A stretch of DNA of 35,551 nt from Clostridia bacterium (GTDB lineage: Bacteria > Bacillota > Clostridia > Christensenellales > Aristaeellaceae), in assembly GCA_900769075.1 (NCBI GenBank), contig CAAGFE010000014.1:1-35551 (forward strand), in the 5' to 3' direction. Every line of letters begins with the position of its first letter. Position 1 is the stretch's first letter. This document shows, in pieces, positions 13,886-21,537 of the stretch. The notes below the pieces were generated by a model. That model saw nothing but the letters and a program-made list of their open reading frames with translations, made no database searches and was not told the origin of the DNA. The position numbers and the translations under genes were made by a program.

Positions 13886-16402
13886 ATGTACAAAAGGATC
13901 CTGAACCTGGGGAATTTCCCCTGGAAGCTGCGCCGGCTGGACACCGACGCCTGGCATGCCGCCAGCGTCCCGGGCAGCGTTTACGCCGCCCTGATGGCTG
14001 ACGGTTCCCTGCCCGACCCCTTCTATCGGGACAACGAGCTGGCCGCCTTCGAGCTGATGAAGCACGACTGGGAGTTCGTCTGCCATTTCCCGCTGACGGC
14101 GGCGGAAATGTCCCGTGCCCGGGCTGATCTGGTCTGCGAGGGCCTGGACACCCTGGCGGAGGTGACCCTCAACGGGGTCGAAATCGGCCGGGCGAGCAAC
14201 ATGCACATCACCTGGGACTGGCCTGTGAAGGATCACCTGCGCGAAGGGGAAAACGAGCTGCGCATCGTTTTCCGCAGCCCGGTTGACTACTGCGCCAGGG
14301 CCAACGACCGCGCCCCCGGCTGGGAATCCACCGATGCGATTCCCGGTTTCCGCCACCTGCGCAAGGCCCACTGCATGTTCGGCTGGGACTGGGGGCCCCG
14401 CCTGCCCGACGCCGGCGTCTGGCGGCCCATCCATCTCCGGCTGTGGGATGAGGCATACATTGCCTCCGCCTCCTTCCGCCAGACGCACCATGCGGACGGC
14501 AGCGTCACAGTCACGGTGTGCCCTGACCTGCATACGGCTGATGCGGCGGTCAGCCCCCGATGGCAGGCCGCGATCACCGGGCCGGAGGGCTTCGCTGCCT
14601 TGACCGACGTGCTTCCGCTCGGCGCTGCGGCAGAAATCCCCATTGCGCATCCCGCCCTCTGGTGGCCCCATGGCTACGGCGAACAGCCCCTGTACACAGT
14701 GGAAATCCGCTGTCTGGCTGGCGGCGAAGCGGTGGACAGCATCACCCGGCGCATCGGCCTGCGCACCCTGAGCGTCAGCCGGGAGAAGGACGAATGGGGC
14801 GAGGAATTCTGCCACATCGTCAACGCCGGGAGCCCCGGCGGCGGCGTGAAGATTTTCGCCATGGGCGCGGATTATCTCCCCGAGGACAACATCCTCTCCC
14901 GGATGACCCCGGAGCGCACCCGCCGGCTGCTGGAGGACGCGGTGCTGGCCAACATGAACACCGTGCGCATCTGGGGCGGCGGCTTCTACCCGGCGGACTG
15001 GTTCTACGACATCTGCGACGAGCTGGGGCTGCTGGTCTGGCAGGACCTGATGTACGCCTGCGCCTTCTATGACCTCACGCCGGATTTCGAGGCCTCCATC
15101 CGCCTGGAAACCGTTCAGAACGTGGAGCGGCTCCATCATCACGCCTCCCTGGCGCTGATCTGCGGCAACAACGAGATGGAGCTGTTCATGAGCGGCGCCA
15201 ACGACAGCCTGGTGAGGGGGGACGACGGCTTCGGCCCCAAGAACCGCCGCCATGTGACCGACTATGTGAAGATGTTTGAGTACATTCTGCCGGGCATCGT
15301 TCGCCAGGCGGCGCCGGATACCTTCTGGTGGCCCGCCAGCCCTTCCTCCGGCGGCGATTTTGACAACCCCAACGATTTCAGCCGGGGCGATGTGCACTAC
15401 TGGGACGTGTGGCACGGCGAGAAGCCCTTCACCGAGTACCGCAAGTATTTCTTCCGCTATGCCAGCGAGTTCGGCTTCCAGTCCTTCCCCTGCCTGAAAA
15501 CCGTCGAGTCCTTCACCGAACCGGGCGATCGCAACATCTTCTCCCGCATCATGGAGCGCCACCAGCGCAACGGCGCGGCCAACGGCAAGATCCTCGCCTA
15601 CCTCGCCCAGACCTACAAGTACCCCGCCAGCTTTGACAACCTGCTCTACGCCTCCCAGCTGCTCCAGGCGGAGGCCATCCGCTACGGCGTGGAGCACTGG
15701 CGGCGCAACCGCGGGCGCTGCATGGGCGCCATCATCTGGCAGCTGAACGACTGCTGGCCCGTGGCAAGCTGGTCCTCCATCGACTATTTCGGCCGCTGGA
15801 AGGCCCTGCACTACGCCGCCAGGCGCTTCTTCGCGCCGGTGATGATCTCCGCCGAGGAGGAAGGCGAACTCAGCCAGCACCCGAAGATCAACGAGTACCG
15901 CACCGCACCCGTGGAGCGGAGCGTTCGCCTGAATGTGGCGAACGAAACCCGCGCGGCGGTGTCCGGCGTGGTTCGCTGGGCGCTGCGGACGGCGGACGCA
16001 TCCATCCTCCGAGAGGGCCAGGAACCGGTGACGATCCCTGCGCTCTCCGCGCGCTGGCTGGACAAGCTGAGGTTTGACGACGCATCCCTCACCGGGCATT
16101 ATGTCAGCTTCTCCTTCACCCCGGCGGGCGAATCCCAGCCGGTCAGCGAGGGCACGGCGATCTTCTGCGCGCCCAAGCACTTCGATTTTGCCGATCCCCA
16201 TCTGACGGCGGAAGCCGTGGGCGATGTGATCACGGTGAAGGCCGCTGCCTTTGCCCGCCAGGTGTGGGTGGAGTCCGACGATCCCGACCTGCTGCTGTCC
16301 GACAACGCCTTCGACATGAACGCCGGGGAAAAGCAGGTGCATGTGCTGCGCGGACGCGCGGAAAAGCTGCGGGTGCGAAGCGTGTACGACCTGGGGAGGT
16401 AA
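13886..16402 (+). CDS. Beta-mannosidase, glycoside hydrolase family 2
   Basis: This 838-residue protein starts at ATG 13886 behind AAAGGAGC. The order is a GH2 sugar-binding domain (about 1-180), an immunoglobulin-like domain (about 190-290), the TIM-barrel catalytic domain (about 300-650) and a C-terminal beta region. The acid/base Glu430 lies in CGNNEME (426-432), and the probable nucleophile Glu528 in ASEFGFQSFP. NMNTVRIWGGGFY and WQDLMYACAFY are typical of GH2 mannosidases rather than galactosidases. It would release terminal beta-mannose from manno-oligosaccharides or N-glycan cores. No signal peptide, so it acts inside the cell and needs an importer, which is not in this window. It stands alone with its own promoter. 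Confidence 0.92.
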   Translation: MYKRILNLGNFPWKLRRLDTDAWHAASVPGSVYAALMADGSLPDPFYRDNELAAFELMKHDWEFVCHFPLTAAEMSRARADLVCEGLDTLAEVTLNGVEIGRASNMHITWDWPVKDHLREGENELRIVFRSPVDYCARANDRAPGWESTDAIPGFRHLRKAHCMFGWDWGPRLPDAGVWRPIHLRLWDEAYIASASFRQTHHADGSVTVTVCPDLHTADAAVSPRWQAAITGPEGFAALTDVLPLGAAAEIPIAHPALWWPHGYGEQPLYTVEIRCLAGGEAVDSITRRIGLRTLSVSREKDEWGEEFCHIVNAGSPGGGVKIFAMGADYLPEDNILSRMTPERTRRLLEDAVLANMNTVRIWGGGFYPADWFYDICDELGLLVWQDLMYACAFYDLTPDFEASIRLETVQNVERLHHHASLALICGNNEMELFMSGANDSLVRGDDGFGPKNRRHVTDYVKMFEYILPGIVRQAAPDTFWWPASPSSGGDFDNPNDFSRGDVHYWDVWHGEKPFTEYRKYFFRYASEFGFQSFPCLKTVESFTEPGDRNIFSRIMERHQRNGAANGKILAYLAQTYKYPASFDNLLYASQLLQAEAIRYGVEHWRRNRGRCMGAIIWQLNDCWPVASWSSIDYFGRWKALHYAARRFFAPVMISAEEEGELSQHPKINEYRTAPVERSVRLNVANETRAAVSGVVRWALRTADASILREGQEPVTIPALSARWLDKLRFDDASLTGHYVSFSFTPAGESQPVSEGTAIFCAPKHFDFADPHLTAEAVGDVITVKAAAFARQVWVESDDPDLLLSDNAFDMNAGEKQVHVLRGRAEKLRVRSVYDLGR

Positions 16403-16425
16403 TCAGCCCCTGGAACCATCCGCAC

Positions 16426-16478
16426 AAAAAGGCTCATACGCCAACGGGGTACTATGCCCCGGCGCGTATGAGCTTTTT
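16426..16478. terminator. Bidirectional terminator between convergent genes
   Basis: Stem GCTCATACGC (16432-16441) with GCGTATGAGC (16464-16473), preceded by AAAAA (16426-16430) and followed by TTTTT (16474-16478). A second stem, CGGGG with CCCCG, lies in the loop. It can end transcription of both the mannosidase (plus) and the histidine kinase operon (minus). Confidence 0.9.
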
Positions 16479-16531
16479 GCATGGGATCTGCGGGCACTTC
16501 ATCCCGCCGTCCGGATATTCGGTTGGATTTC

Positions 16532-18016
16532 TCACGCATCGATGGTCAGTTCAAACCAGAAGGTAGTGCCCTCGCCCGCGGCGCTCTGCACGCCGTACTG
16601 CGCGCCGTGCTTCTCCAGGATGCTCTGCACGATGGACAAGCCCAGGCCGCTGCCGATCACCGCCCGGCGGTGGCTCTCCCGGGCCCGGTAGTAGCGGTTC
16701 CAGATCAGGGGCAGCTCCTCCTCGGGGATGCCCTTGCCCGTATCGCGGATCGCAATGCGCACACGGCCCTCCGCCACGGTCTGGGTGACGGTCACGGTCC
16801 TGTCCTCGCCGGTGTAGGTCAGCGCATTGCCGATCAGGTTGTATACCACCTGCCCCATGCGCTTTTCATCCGCCCGGACGGAGACATGCTCGCCCGGCGC
16901 AAAGGTCAGTTGATAGCCGTCCTTCTCCGTCATGCGGGCCACCCGCTGGACGATGGTTTCCACCGCGTCCGTCAGGTCGAAGGGGGCGATGTCCAGGGCG
17001 ACGCTGCCGGTTTGAAGCTTGGAGAAATCCAGCAGCTCGGACACCAGGCTGGTCAGGCGGGCGGTTTCGTCAATGACGATCTGGAGATTCTCCGGGCTGG
17101 CCTCGCCGGGGATGTCCCGCATGACCTCCGCGTAGCCGCCGATCATCGTCAGTGGCGTGCGCAGGTCGTGGCTGATGTTGGCGATCAGCTCATGCTGCAG
17201 GGCTTCCACCTGGCTGAGCTCCTTCGCCGCCAGGGTGAGGGTCTGGTTCAGCTCCGCCATTTCCAGGTATTCGCTGCCGTGCTCCGGCGGGTCATACTGT
17301 CCGCGGGAGAGGCTGCGGGCCGCCTCGTTCGTTTCGATGATCGGGCGCGCCACCCGCCGGGAGATCAGCCAGGCCAGCAGCACCGCGCCCAGCAGCACCG
17401 CAATGGTGATGACCACCAGCTGGGTGCGCAGGGTTTCCACCGTCGCGTCCAGCGGGGTGATGATGGCATTGAGCAGGAGATAGCCAACCGTGCCATCGGG
17501 CATGGAGACCCGGCGGATGCACAAGAGCGCCTGCCTGTCCCCGCTGGCCTGGGGAACCCAGCCGCGGAAGTTCCGGGGATTGACCTTCTCCTCCATCAGG
17601 GGCGCCACGCTGAACTGCTCGATCAGGACGCTGCCGTCCTTCGGGGCCACCTCGCACCAAAAGGCGCGATCCTCCTTGGACATGCGATGAATCAGGCAGA
17701 AGCGTATATCGTCGCTGGCGAGGATGGTCTTGCCCTTGTCATTGAGCAGCACGATGCACATATCGCTGCGGCTGGCCAGGTGATTCATCAGGCTCTCCAG
17801 CCCATCATTGTCCACATTCGCCGCCAGGGTGTCCGAGGTCTGGCGGATCTGCCAGGTTTTGCTCCAGCGGTAGAAATCATCCAGCAGCACAATCTGGAAC
17901 AGCCACAGCAGCGCAAGGAGCGCAGCAACAAAAGCCATCAGGTACATGATGACCCGATAGCGGATGCCCCGGCTGTTCAGCCGCCGTGCTAAACGCGCCT
18001 CTGCCTTTGTTTTCAT
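16532..18016 (-). CDS. Sensor histidine kinase (OmpR-partner type)
   Basis: This is a 494-residue membrane kinase. I placed the start at 18016 (MKTKAEARLARRL), five bases after the response regulator stop; the open frame further upstream lies inside the regulator gene. Layout: membrane segment about 21-45, extracytoplasmic sensor about 46-195, membrane segment about 200-220, HAMP about 220-272, HisKA with NISHDLRTP (phospho-acceptor His283), and HATPase_c with NLIGNALTY (393-401), RDTGKGIPE (424-432) and SGLGLSIVQ (456-464). All catalytic boxes are present. The sensor has no recognised ligand fold. It is the last gene of a PDZ - regulator - kinase operon and shares a terminator with the mannosidase. 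Confidence 0.93.
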   Translation of the reverse strand: MKTKAEARLARRLNSRGIRYRVIMYLMAFVAALLALLWLFQIVLLDDFYRWSKTWQIRQTSDTLAANVDNDGLESLMNHLASRSDMCIVLLNDKGKTILASDDIRFCLIHRMSKEDRAFWCEVAPKDGSVLIEQFSVAPLMEEKVNPRNFRGWVPQASGDRQALLCIRRVSMPDGTVGYLLLNAIITPLDATVETLRTQLVVITIAVLLGAVLLAWLISRRVARPIIETNEAARSLSRGQYDPPEHGSEYLEMAELNQTLTLAAKELSQVEALQHELIANISHDLRTPLTMIGGYAEVMRDIPGEASPENLQIVIDETARLTSLVSELLDFSKLQTGSVALDIAPFDLTDAVETIVQRVARMTEKDGYQLTFAPGEHVSVRADEKRMGQVVYNLIGNALTYTGEDRTVTVTQTVAEGRVRIAIRDTGKGIPEEELPLIWNRYYRARESHRRAVIGSGLGLSIVQSILEKHGAQYGVQSAAGEGTTFWFELTIDA

Positions 18017-18020
18017 GCGA

Positions 18021-18692
18021 TTAATCCTTTTCAAAGCGATACCCGACGCCGCGAAGGGTCGAAATCCGGTCGGCACAGGGGCCCAGGCTCTTGCGCAGGA
18101 GCTTGATGTGGGTATCCAGCGTGCGGTCATCGCCGTAGAAATCGTACCCCCACACCTCGCTGATCAGCCTTTCCCGGGTGAGGGCGATGCCGCGGTTGCG
18201 CACCATGTAGAACAGCAGCTCGTACTCCTTGGGGGACAGCTGGAGCACCTGATCGCCGATGGTGACCCGGCGGGCGGTGTAATCCACCGTCAAATCGCCC
18301 AGCGTGACGATTTCCGGCGCATCGGACGCGCCGCCGGTGACCCGCTTGAGGATCGCGGCGATGCGCATCATCAGCTCCCGGGGCGAGAAGGGCTTGACCA
18401 CATAGTCATCCACCCCCAGCTCAAACCCCCGCAGCCGGTCATACTCCTCGCCCCGGGCGGAGAGCATGATCACCGGCACGTCGCTGGTTTTGCGGATCTC
18501 CCGCAGCGCAGTGAAGCCATCCATTTCCGGCATCATCACGTCCATCACGATCAGGTCGAACCTGCCGCTTTCGCACATCTGCACGGCTTCCAGCCCATCC
18601 GCGGCCTCTGTCACCTGATAGCCCTCAAACACGGCATATTTGCGGATCATTCCGCGAATGTTCAGCTCATCATCCACAACCAGGATGTGCAT
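18021..18692 (-). CDS. Response regulator, OmpR/PhoB family
   Basis: The 223-residue protein starts at 18692 (MHILVVDDELNIRGM) behind GGGAGGAAATG. The receiver domain (1-118) has the acidic pair DDE (7-9), the phospho-acceptor Asp51 in VMDVMMPEMDG, and the conserved Lys in YVVKPFSPREL (about residue 101). The winged-helix DNA-binding domain (about 128-223) shows LSPKEYELLFYMV and YDFYGDDRTLDTHIKLLRKS, ending in TLRGVGYRFEKD. It is a transcription factor paired with the kinase encoded five bases downstream. Its targets are unknown; the PDZ gene 63 bases upstream is one candidate. Confidence 0.95.
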   Translation of the reverse strand: MHILVVDDELNIRGMIRKYAVFEGYQVTEAADGLEAVQMCESGRFDLIVMDVMMPEMDGFTALREIRKTSDVPVIMLSARGEEYDRLRGFELGVDDYVVKPFSPRELMMRIAAILKRVTGGASDAPEIVTLGDLTVDYTARRVTIGDQVLQLSPKEYELLFYMVRNRGIALTRERLISEVWGYDFYGDDRTLDTHIKLLRKSLGPCADRISTLRGVGYRFEKD

Positions 18693-18755
18693 CTCATTTC
18701 CTCCCGTTCCAACGGTTTCTTTCAGTATATGCCCTCTCGGGCCACATTGCAAGCA

Positions 18756-19106
18756 TCATCTCACCGGCAGATTCAGCTGCATTTCCTCGCCGTCCCGGCG
18801 CAGCGTCAGCGGAACGGGATCCTCCCCGGTCCTGAGCAGCGCCTCCAGCCATTGGATGCCCGCCGCGCTTTCCCCCTGCGAGGCGATGAGCATATCCCCC
18901 GGGCAGAAGCCGGCCTTCTCCGCCGGGCTGCCCTGGGTGACCGCCAGCACGTACAGCCCGCGCTCCTTTTCCAGCAGCATCAGTCCCAGCGACGCGATGG
19001 AACCCTCCGGCGAAATCGGTGCGTCCCGGTTCAGCCCGAAGCGCAGCCCCAGCGCCAGCAATCCCAGCGCCGCCGCCAGGGCAGCCCAGCGCATCCACTT
19101 TCGCAT
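18756..19106 (-). CDS. Membrane-anchored single-PDZ protein
   Basis: This 116-residue protein starts at 19106 (MRKWMRWAALAAALGLLALG) behind GGGAGGGGGAG. One N-terminal membrane segment (about 6-22) anchors a PDZ domain outside the membrane: LYVLAVTQGSPAEKAGFCPG (carboxylate-loop and helix region) then DMLIASQGESAAGIQWLEAL and a final LTLRRDGEEMQLNLPV strand. No protease domain is attached, unlike SpoIVB, HtrA or CtpA, so it can only bind partners. Its place as first gene of the operon suggests it may tune the sensor kinase or a protease in the envelope-stress pathway. That role is inference. Confidence 0.8.
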   Translation of the reverse strand: MRKWMRWAALAAALGLLALGLRFGLNRDAPISPEGSIASLGLMLLEKERGLYVLAVTQGSPAEKAGFCPGDMLIASQGESAAGIQWLEALLRTGEDPVPLTLRRDGEEMQLNLPVR

Positions 19107-19171
19107 CTCTCCCCCTCCCTTCTGTTCACGCCTATCATAGCGTCCCTGTGTGAAGGGCAGGTGAAATCGGC

Positions 19172-19200
19172 TTGATTCTCCCCTGAATTTGCGGTATACT
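19172..19200 (+). promoter_or_regulatory. Promoter of the TraX-like/nucleotidyltransferase operon
   Basis: TTGATT (19172-19177), 17 bases, TATACT (19195-19200). The start of transcription near 19207 excludes start codons before 19231. It is divergent from the PDZ operon; on the opposite strand TATGAT (19134-19139) could be a -10, but I see no good -35 for it. Confidence 0.65.
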
Positions 19201-19230
19201 GGGCGTATCTTCTCTTTGCGAGGTGGGCCT

Positions 19231-20028
19231 ATGACAAGCGGAGGCAAGCTCAGCGGGAACACCAACACCGGGCTGCTCAAGGTGATTGCGCTGGTTTTCA
19301 TGTTCATCGACCACGCGGGCAAGATGTGCTTCCCGGGGATGCTGGAAATGCGCATCCTGGGGCGCATCGCCTTCCCGCTGTATTGCTGGTGCCTGGTGGT
19401 CGGCGCCAGCCACACCCATTCCTTCCCCAAGTACCTGGGGCGCATCGCCCTCGTCGGCCTCCTCTCCCAGCCGCTGTACATGGCCGCGCTCAATCACCCC
19501 TGGGAGAAGGCCAACATCTTCCTCACCCTGTTCGTGGGGCTGCTGGGCCTGTGGGGCATGCGGGAGAAAAAGTGGCTGAGCCACATCTGGGCGCCCCTCC
19601 TCGCGCTGGTGCTGGCCCAGGTGCTGCCGGTCGATTACGGGTGGAAGGGCGTGCTGCTGGTTTTCCTGCTTTACGGCGTGCGAACCTCCCGGGCGGGCAT
19701 CGCAGCGGTGATGATCGCCTTCTGCCTGTTCTGGGGCGCCAGCTCCACGCCGGTCACGAGCTTTTTTGCCTTGCGGTTTGATCGCCTGACGGACGGCGTG
19801 CTGGGCGGATTGCTCACGCCCTTCCTCCGCCTGCAGGGGCTGGCCATCTTCGCCCTGCCGCTGATGCTCTGGCCTCTTCCCGGACACATCCGCCTGCCCA
19901 AGTGGACGGGCTACGCCCTCTATCCCCTCCACCTGGTTCTGTTGATTCTGCTGGAATACGCCCTGGGCGTGACCGTCCACTGGGAGCATATCACAAATGG
20001 ATGGGCAGCGCTGACCTCGCTGCTCTGA
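19231..20028 (+). CDS. TraX-family integral membrane protein
   Basis: This 265-residue protein starts at ATG 19231 behind GAGGTGGG. It is a multi-pass membrane protein (about 8-9 hydrophobic segments). The opening NTGLLKVIALVFMFIDHAGK and EMRILGRIAFPLYCWCLVVG are the hallmark of the TraX/acyltransferase-3-related family, whose founder acetylates F-pilin. In Clostridia, chromosomal members are frequent, and their substrate is unknown; they may acylate an extracytoplasmic protein or glycan. No conjugation genes are nearby. It is 12 bases from the next gene and so is co-transcribed with it. Confidence 0.85.
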   Translation: MTSGGKLSGNTNTGLLKVIALVFMFIDHAGKMCFPGMLEMRILGRIAFPLYCWCLVVGASHTHSFPKYLGRIALVGLLSQPLYMAALNHPWEKANIFLTLFVGLLGLWGMREKKWLSHIWAPLLALVLAQVLPVDYGWKGVLLVFLLYGVRTSRAGIAAVMIAFCLFWGASSTPVTSFFALRFDRLTDGVLGGLLTPFLRLQGLAIFALPLMLWPLPGHIRLPKWTGYALYPLHLVLLILLEYALGVTVHWEHITNGWAALTSLL

Positions 20029-20040
20029 TCGGAGGACTCT

Positions 20041-20829
20041 ATGCTTGCACCCCGCATGCGGCTGGCCATCAACACCATGTCCGTTTCCATCGCGCACATC
20101 CTGCAGGATGCTCAGCCCAGCATCTACCTCTACGGCTCCACCGTCACGGAGGATTATCAGCACGGCTGGAGCGACATCGACCTGCTGGTGCTGACCCGGG
20201 ACGTCATCCCCCCGGAACAGGCCGACGCGCTGCTACATCTGCGCCAGCTGCTCGCCGCCCGCGACCCCGCCACCCCCTATTACCGCCTCTTTGAGGGCGG
20301 CATGCTCGACCTGGGCAGCTTCCTCACGGGGGAAGAAACCCTCGTGGTCTACTGGGGCACCAGCGGCGAGCGCATCCAAACAGCCCACGCTTTTTCCGCC
20401 TTTGACCGGCTGTCCCTGCTCCAGCATGGGCAGCTGCTGCTGGGCAAGGACGTCCGCCGCCATCTGGAAATGCCGGACTTCCAGGAAGTCGTTGCTGGCG
20501 TTTCCGCCCACGCCCGATTCATCCGGGAGCACGGCGCGGGCAGCCGCAGCGTCTATGCCTTCGGCTGGCTGCTGGACATCGCACGCTGCATCTACACCCT
20601 GGTCAACGGCCGGACAACCACCAAAACCGCCGCCGGGCAGTGGGCGCTGGATCAAAACCTCTGCCCCTGCCCGGAGGAGCTGAGCATGGCGCTGACCGTC
20701 CGCCGCCAGCCGGAGCTGATCCGCGATCCCAGCGTGCTGGACTACGCCGAGGGGCTGACAGCGCCCATCCGCCGCTATGCGGAATTTCTGGATTACCTCC
20801 TGCGCAAATCCTTCGGCGATCAGGCATGA
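20041..20829 (+). CDS. ANT(3'')-like nucleotidyltransferase
   Basis: This 262-residue protein starts at ATG 20041 behind GATCGGAGG. The nucleotidyltransferase core has YGSTVTEDYQHGWSDIDLLV (31-50): the GS motif and the metal-binding Asp45/Asp47. The C-terminal half carries ARCIYTLVNGRTTTKTAAGQ and WALDQ, equivalent to the ...TGR...SKDAAADWAL... element of aminoglycoside 3''/9-adenylyltransferases (AadA), and the length is the same as AadA. It may adenylylate streptomycin/spectinomycin-like substrates, but distance from known enzymes cannot be judged by eye and a housekeeping role is possible. No integron, IS or other resistance gene is near it. Confidence 0.75.
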   Translation: MLAPRMRLAINTMSVSIAHILQDAQPSIYLYGSTVTEDYQHGWSDIDLLVLTRDVIPPEQADALLHLRQLLAARDPATPYYRLFEGGMLDLGSFLTGEETLVVYWGTSGERIQTAHAFSAFDRLSLLQHGQLLLGKDVRRHLEMPDFQEVVAGVSAHARFIREHGAGSRSVYAFGWLLDIARCIYTLVNGRTTTKTAAGQWALDQNLCPCPEELSMALTVRRQPELIRDPSVLDYAEGLTAPIRRYAEFLDYLLRKSFGDQA

Positions 20830-20856
20830 GCGCCCTGTTTAGTACAAGGGGAAAAC

Positions 20857-20885
20857 TGTACATTTGCCGCAAACACATGTATAAT
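20857..20885 (+). promoter_or_regulatory. Promoter of the methionine operon
   Basis: TGTACA (20857-20862), 17 bases, TATAAT (20880-20885), with TG just before the -10. A small dyad, GTACA (20842-20846) and TGTAC (20857-20861), overlaps the -35 and could be an operator. The leader is under 30 bases, so no S-box, T-box or cobalamin riboswitch fits. Confidence 0.65.
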
Positions 20886-20913
20886 GAAGGGGACACGCAC
20901 GGGAGGTGAACGC

Positions 20914-21537
20914 ATGGCGCTGGATATTGACGAGGCTCTGCGTTACCTCGGCGTTCGTCCGGATGCGGACGCCGCGCTGCACGCGCAGATGGCCGCCCTG
21001 GCCCGGGAGCTGGAAAGCCGCATCACGCCGCGCTATACCTGGGCGGCGGCGGACATCGCTGCCCTGGCTCTGCCGGGGGACACCGCCAAACGGATGCTGG
21101 CGGATTGTTCCATCGCCGCTGTGCTGACCTGTACCCTCGGCGCGGCCTTCGACCGGTGGATCCGCCAGCTTCAGGCCCGGGACATGACCCGCGCCGTGAT
21201 GCTGGACGCGCTGGGCAGCGCCTATGTGGAAGCCGGCTGCGACGCGGCGGAGGAAGCCATCCGGGCCCGGTTTCCCTCCCTGTTCCTGACCGACCGGTTT
21301 TCCCCCGGCTACGGCGATCTTTCCCTGGAGGTGCAGCCCCGGCTGATGCAGATCGCGGGGGCTGGGCGCATCGGCGTGACGCTGACCGATTCGATGCTGA
21401 TGAATCCCCCAAAAAGCGTCACCGCCGTGGTCGGCCTTGCGAAAACGCCCCAGGCGGCGCGCATCCGCGGCTGTGACCATTGTGCCATGAAGGACACCTG
21501 TATGCTACGAAAGGCTGGAACCCCCTGCCATGTTTGA
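20914..21537 (+). CDS. Stand-alone methionine synthase reactivation domain protein
   Basis: This 207-residue protein starts at ATG 20914 behind GGGAGGTGA. It is a detached version of the C-terminal activation domain of MetH, which binds S-adenosylmethionine and remethylates cobalamin after it is oxidised. The family segment DRFSPGYGDLS (about 126-136) is the RxxxGYGD signature, followed by LMQIAGAGRIGVTLTDS and MLMNPPKSVTAVVGLA, as in MetH C-termini. The end carries CDHCAMKDTC, a short Cys cluster seen in stand-alone versions. It overlaps metH by eight bases, and MetH in this operon lacks the domain, so the two work as a split enzyme. The reductant partner is not encoded here. Confidence 0.9.
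   Translation: MALDIDEALRYLGVRPDADAALHAQMAALARELESRITPRYTWAAADIAALALPGDTAKRMLADCSIAAVLTCTLGAAFDRWIRQLQARDMTRAVMLDALGSAYVEAGCDAAEEAIRARFPSLFLTDRFSPGYGDLSLEVQPRLMQIAGAGRIGVTLTDSMLMNPPKSVTAVVGLAKTPQAARIRGCDHCAMKDTCMLRKAGTPCHV

Noticed and set aside
13850..16342. 830-codon open frame on the minus strand
   Set aside because: It is antisense to the GH2 mannosidase with its catalytic residues in place; it reflects codon bias.
16481..17992. 503-codon plus-strand open frame
   Set aside because: It is antisense to the histidine kinase; the translation is rich in H/Q/R/D without motifs.
18017..18130. Longer start for the histidine kinase
   Set aside because: The extension lies inside the response regulator gene and is not kinase-like; start 18016 fits the basic N-terminus before the first membrane segment.
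20830..20913. S-box, T-box or cobalamin riboswitch before the methionine operon
   Set aside because: The leader after the promoter is under 30 bases and has no structured core.
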